Source: Prostheceraeus crozeri (taxonomy: Eukaryota > Platyhelminthes > Polycladida > Euryleptidae). From it: a stretch of DNA of 64,000 nt. Positions 62,107 through 64,000 of this stretch are shown in pieces (within the stretch, counting starts at the first letter, position 1; each line of letters begins with the position of its first letter). The notes beneath the pieces were generated by a model, which was not told the origin of the DNA, made no database searches, and was given only the letters and a program-made list of their open reading frames with translations. Location of the stretch: positions 1 through 64,000 of the forward strand of contig CAJQUW010001831.1 in NCBI GenBank assembly GCA_907163375.1, given 5' to 3'. Both the position numbers and the translations under genes were made by a program.

Positions 62107-62890
62107 TACCGTATTTCTTTGAATATGAGACGCCCTTGAATAAGAGACGCCCTCGAATAAGAGACGCATCCGTGAGAGGAAAAAATTTAATAAGAGACGC
62201 CCTTGAATAAGAGACGCATGTACGAAAAATAGACTGCTATAGACATATTACATGCAGGCTATTGTAATGTGGTAGCTACATCCGCCTGAGCGATTATTAG
62301 GCCTACTTATCTTAGTAAAATAAGTCAGTCTACTAGTAAATGCCGGGTATCATGACCAATATTGTATGTATAATATATAAGGCTTCTTGTTGTTGTACAT
62401 GCAATACATGCATGTTGTACATACGTACATGCAGGCCTACTTAAGGTTACTTCATCTACCATTTAAGGAGGCATTATACGGTAGCTTCCTTTGCATTTGG
62501 AGTCATGTACCGGTCGGTAACTTTTGCTGTAAATACTACTTGATTATCGGTATTTTCGTTTCGGCAAATTCAGATCTAGTCTACATGTATAGTGGCCAAC
62601 ATGTACTGGTATATGAATGTATTAGATGAGTCTACAAGATATGCTACTACAAACCATAAAACTCCTTTCATTTCCAAAATATCTGAATTATGATAAAGCG
62701 TATATATATGTAAAAAAAATTATTGGCGAAATTTGCCAGTAGGACATAGGTATGACATAGGCCTAAGTGAGGAATGCAAAGGTTACCTAAGAGAAGAGTA
62801 GCAAAAAACTAAGACATCTTTTTCTAATGAAAGAATGAAAACTTGAACATTTGATAAATAAGAGACGCCCTTGAATAAGAGACGCGTCTA
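62107..62890 (+). repeat. Clustered GAATAAGAGACGC repeats
   Basis: GAATAAGAGACGCCC and close variants occur at about 62122-62225 (five copies, 16-20 bp apart, opening with CCGTATTTCTTTGAATATGA) and again at about 62852-62887 (two copies, same orientation). This looks like terminal or subterminal repeats of an interspersed element, about 780 bp across. Confidence 0.5.
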
Positions 62891-63956
62891 ATTTGATAGC
62901 TGTCAAAATCCACCTCTGTTTGTTATGGATTTGTAGATATCAACGGCATTTCTTGATATTTCCTAATAGAATTTACCGTTTTAAAAGGATGAAAATGTTT
63001 CTATATGCTAATGTAAGGAGTGCAGTAGAGACTGCTTATTATTCCTTGCACTCTTAGGAAACGATAAGCTCTATTATGGAAGCAATAATCATAGACACTG
63101 TTGGAAATGAATTTTATGCATTTTTCATATTTGCTCGGCCCTGGAATATCCGTGTATCTTTTAATATCTCTTCATGAAATAGTCCGTGCTCCTCCAAATG
63201 TTCTATAAAATTTCGTGATGTTGAACTTTCCAGATGAGCAGTGATTGCTCGTCAATCACTGTTACATAATCATCATCCTGTTGAATTGTCCAGTATGAAT
63301 TATTGCTATGTGTCGGTAAACAGATAAATAATCGTTTTCATCATCGCAGTTCGGAGATATTCCTAATTCTGAAGATAGCGATAAATTGGTTTGACCCTGA
63401 CTTTTGTGGACAGGCTAATTCAATTCCCCTGTGTTAGTGTCAGTGTGTTTTTCTTGTTTATTGCCCTTAGAGTAGAACGTCGCAATTTTGAGCATTCAAA
63501 TGGTCATCTCTCAAACGGCGAAGGATACAATTCTATCGCATTAACTCTCTTCCGACAGTTCACATGGCAAGAGTAGAAAAAATGACAATTTTGATAGTTC
63601 TGATATTGAAATAATCCTCTCTGTTCGTCAGACTATCTCAGATGGATTACACTTGCATGAGATAATCTCATTTCGCATCACATCTAACGAAAGGCAATCG
63701 TTCACTCATCATCATGCCAACCACGGGTCATTATTTCAATGTACGTTCTGTGACCGCGATATCTATGACCGCGGGGAGATGAACGAAGCGATGGAGAGAA
63801 GGATTCACATTTTATGTCAGAGAGGAGAGACAGACAATTTGTATGTTCCTCGAATGCTCATAACCCTCGAATTACCGCCGCAGCAAAATATGTTTGTTTC
63901 TGCAAGACCAAAGTTATTGATTACGCGCGATGTCTTTGATGCATCTTCGCATGCGC
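62891..63956 (+). other. Right-end intron spacer
   Basis: No Ku70 exon or other gene was found. Confidence 0.35.
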
Positions 63957-64000
63957 ATGTAGTGGTTAAGTACTTGGCCCAGAGATCTTTCTGTTCAGTG
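63957..64000 (+). mobile_element. Possible SINE family A head, cut by window edge
   Basis: AGTGGTTAAGTACTTGGCCC and AGAGATCT parallel the family A head AGTGGTTGCGTACTTGGACT and GCGATCT. Too short to be sure. Confidence 0.35.

Noticed and set aside
63340-63420. Possible next Ku70 exon after the AG near 63348 (FGDIPNSEDSDKLV)
   Set aside because: It hits a stop within about 15 codons and does not resemble the expected ATPEQV-KMK segment.

Overview
The window is a gene-poor stretch of animal nuclear DNA, probably from a marine invertebrate. The evidence is a spliced eukaryotic gene with GT-AG introns, AT-rich spacers, tRNA-derived SINEs, LINEs, Penelope-like, Tc1/mariner, pogo-like and hAT-like elements. 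I cannot place it in a phylum from sequence alone.

One host gene is clear: Ku70 (XRCC6) on the + strand, the DNA-end-binding subunit of the Ku heterodimer in non-homologous end joining. Nine coding exons can be read from 4424 to 59021 and encode about 445 residues of an expected ~600. They cover the N-terminal acidic leader, the von Willebrand-A-like domain and much of the beta-barrel DNA-encircling core. The C-terminal arm and SAP domain must lie beyond the right edge. Introns range from 66 bp to 31.4 kb. Intron 4 appears to be a GC-AG intron with a tandem CAGCAG acceptor.

Layout: 1-4423 is upstream sequence with a decayed hAT-like transposase remnant. 4424-16200 holds Ku70 exons 1-7, with introns carrying an inverted-repeat cluster, a decayed Tc1-like transposase split by a SINE, a 1,056-bp hAT-like element with perfect 8-bp target duplications, and an element with 44-bp flanking repeats. 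16640-26615 is a ~10-kb minisatellite of 40/41-bp units filling intron 7 and containing a recent ~2.6-kb higher-order duplication. 27089-27282 is exon 8. 27283-58691 is the 31.4-kb intron 8, with SINEs, a near-perfect 67-bp-arm hairpin, a pogo-like MITE, LINE fragments, three Penelope-like fragments, a second minisatellite (23-bp units, 44.86-49.25 kb), a truncated Tc1-like transposase and a 2-kb hAT-like element. 58692-59021 is exon 9. 59022-64000 is downstream intron with a LINE scrap, palindromic repeats and two unrecognised minus-strand reading frames.

No operon or multi-gene system is present. The functional unit is Ku70, and nearly everything else recognisable is repeats sitting in its introns. 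The long reading frames inside both minisatellites come from stop-poor repeat units and are not annotated as genes.
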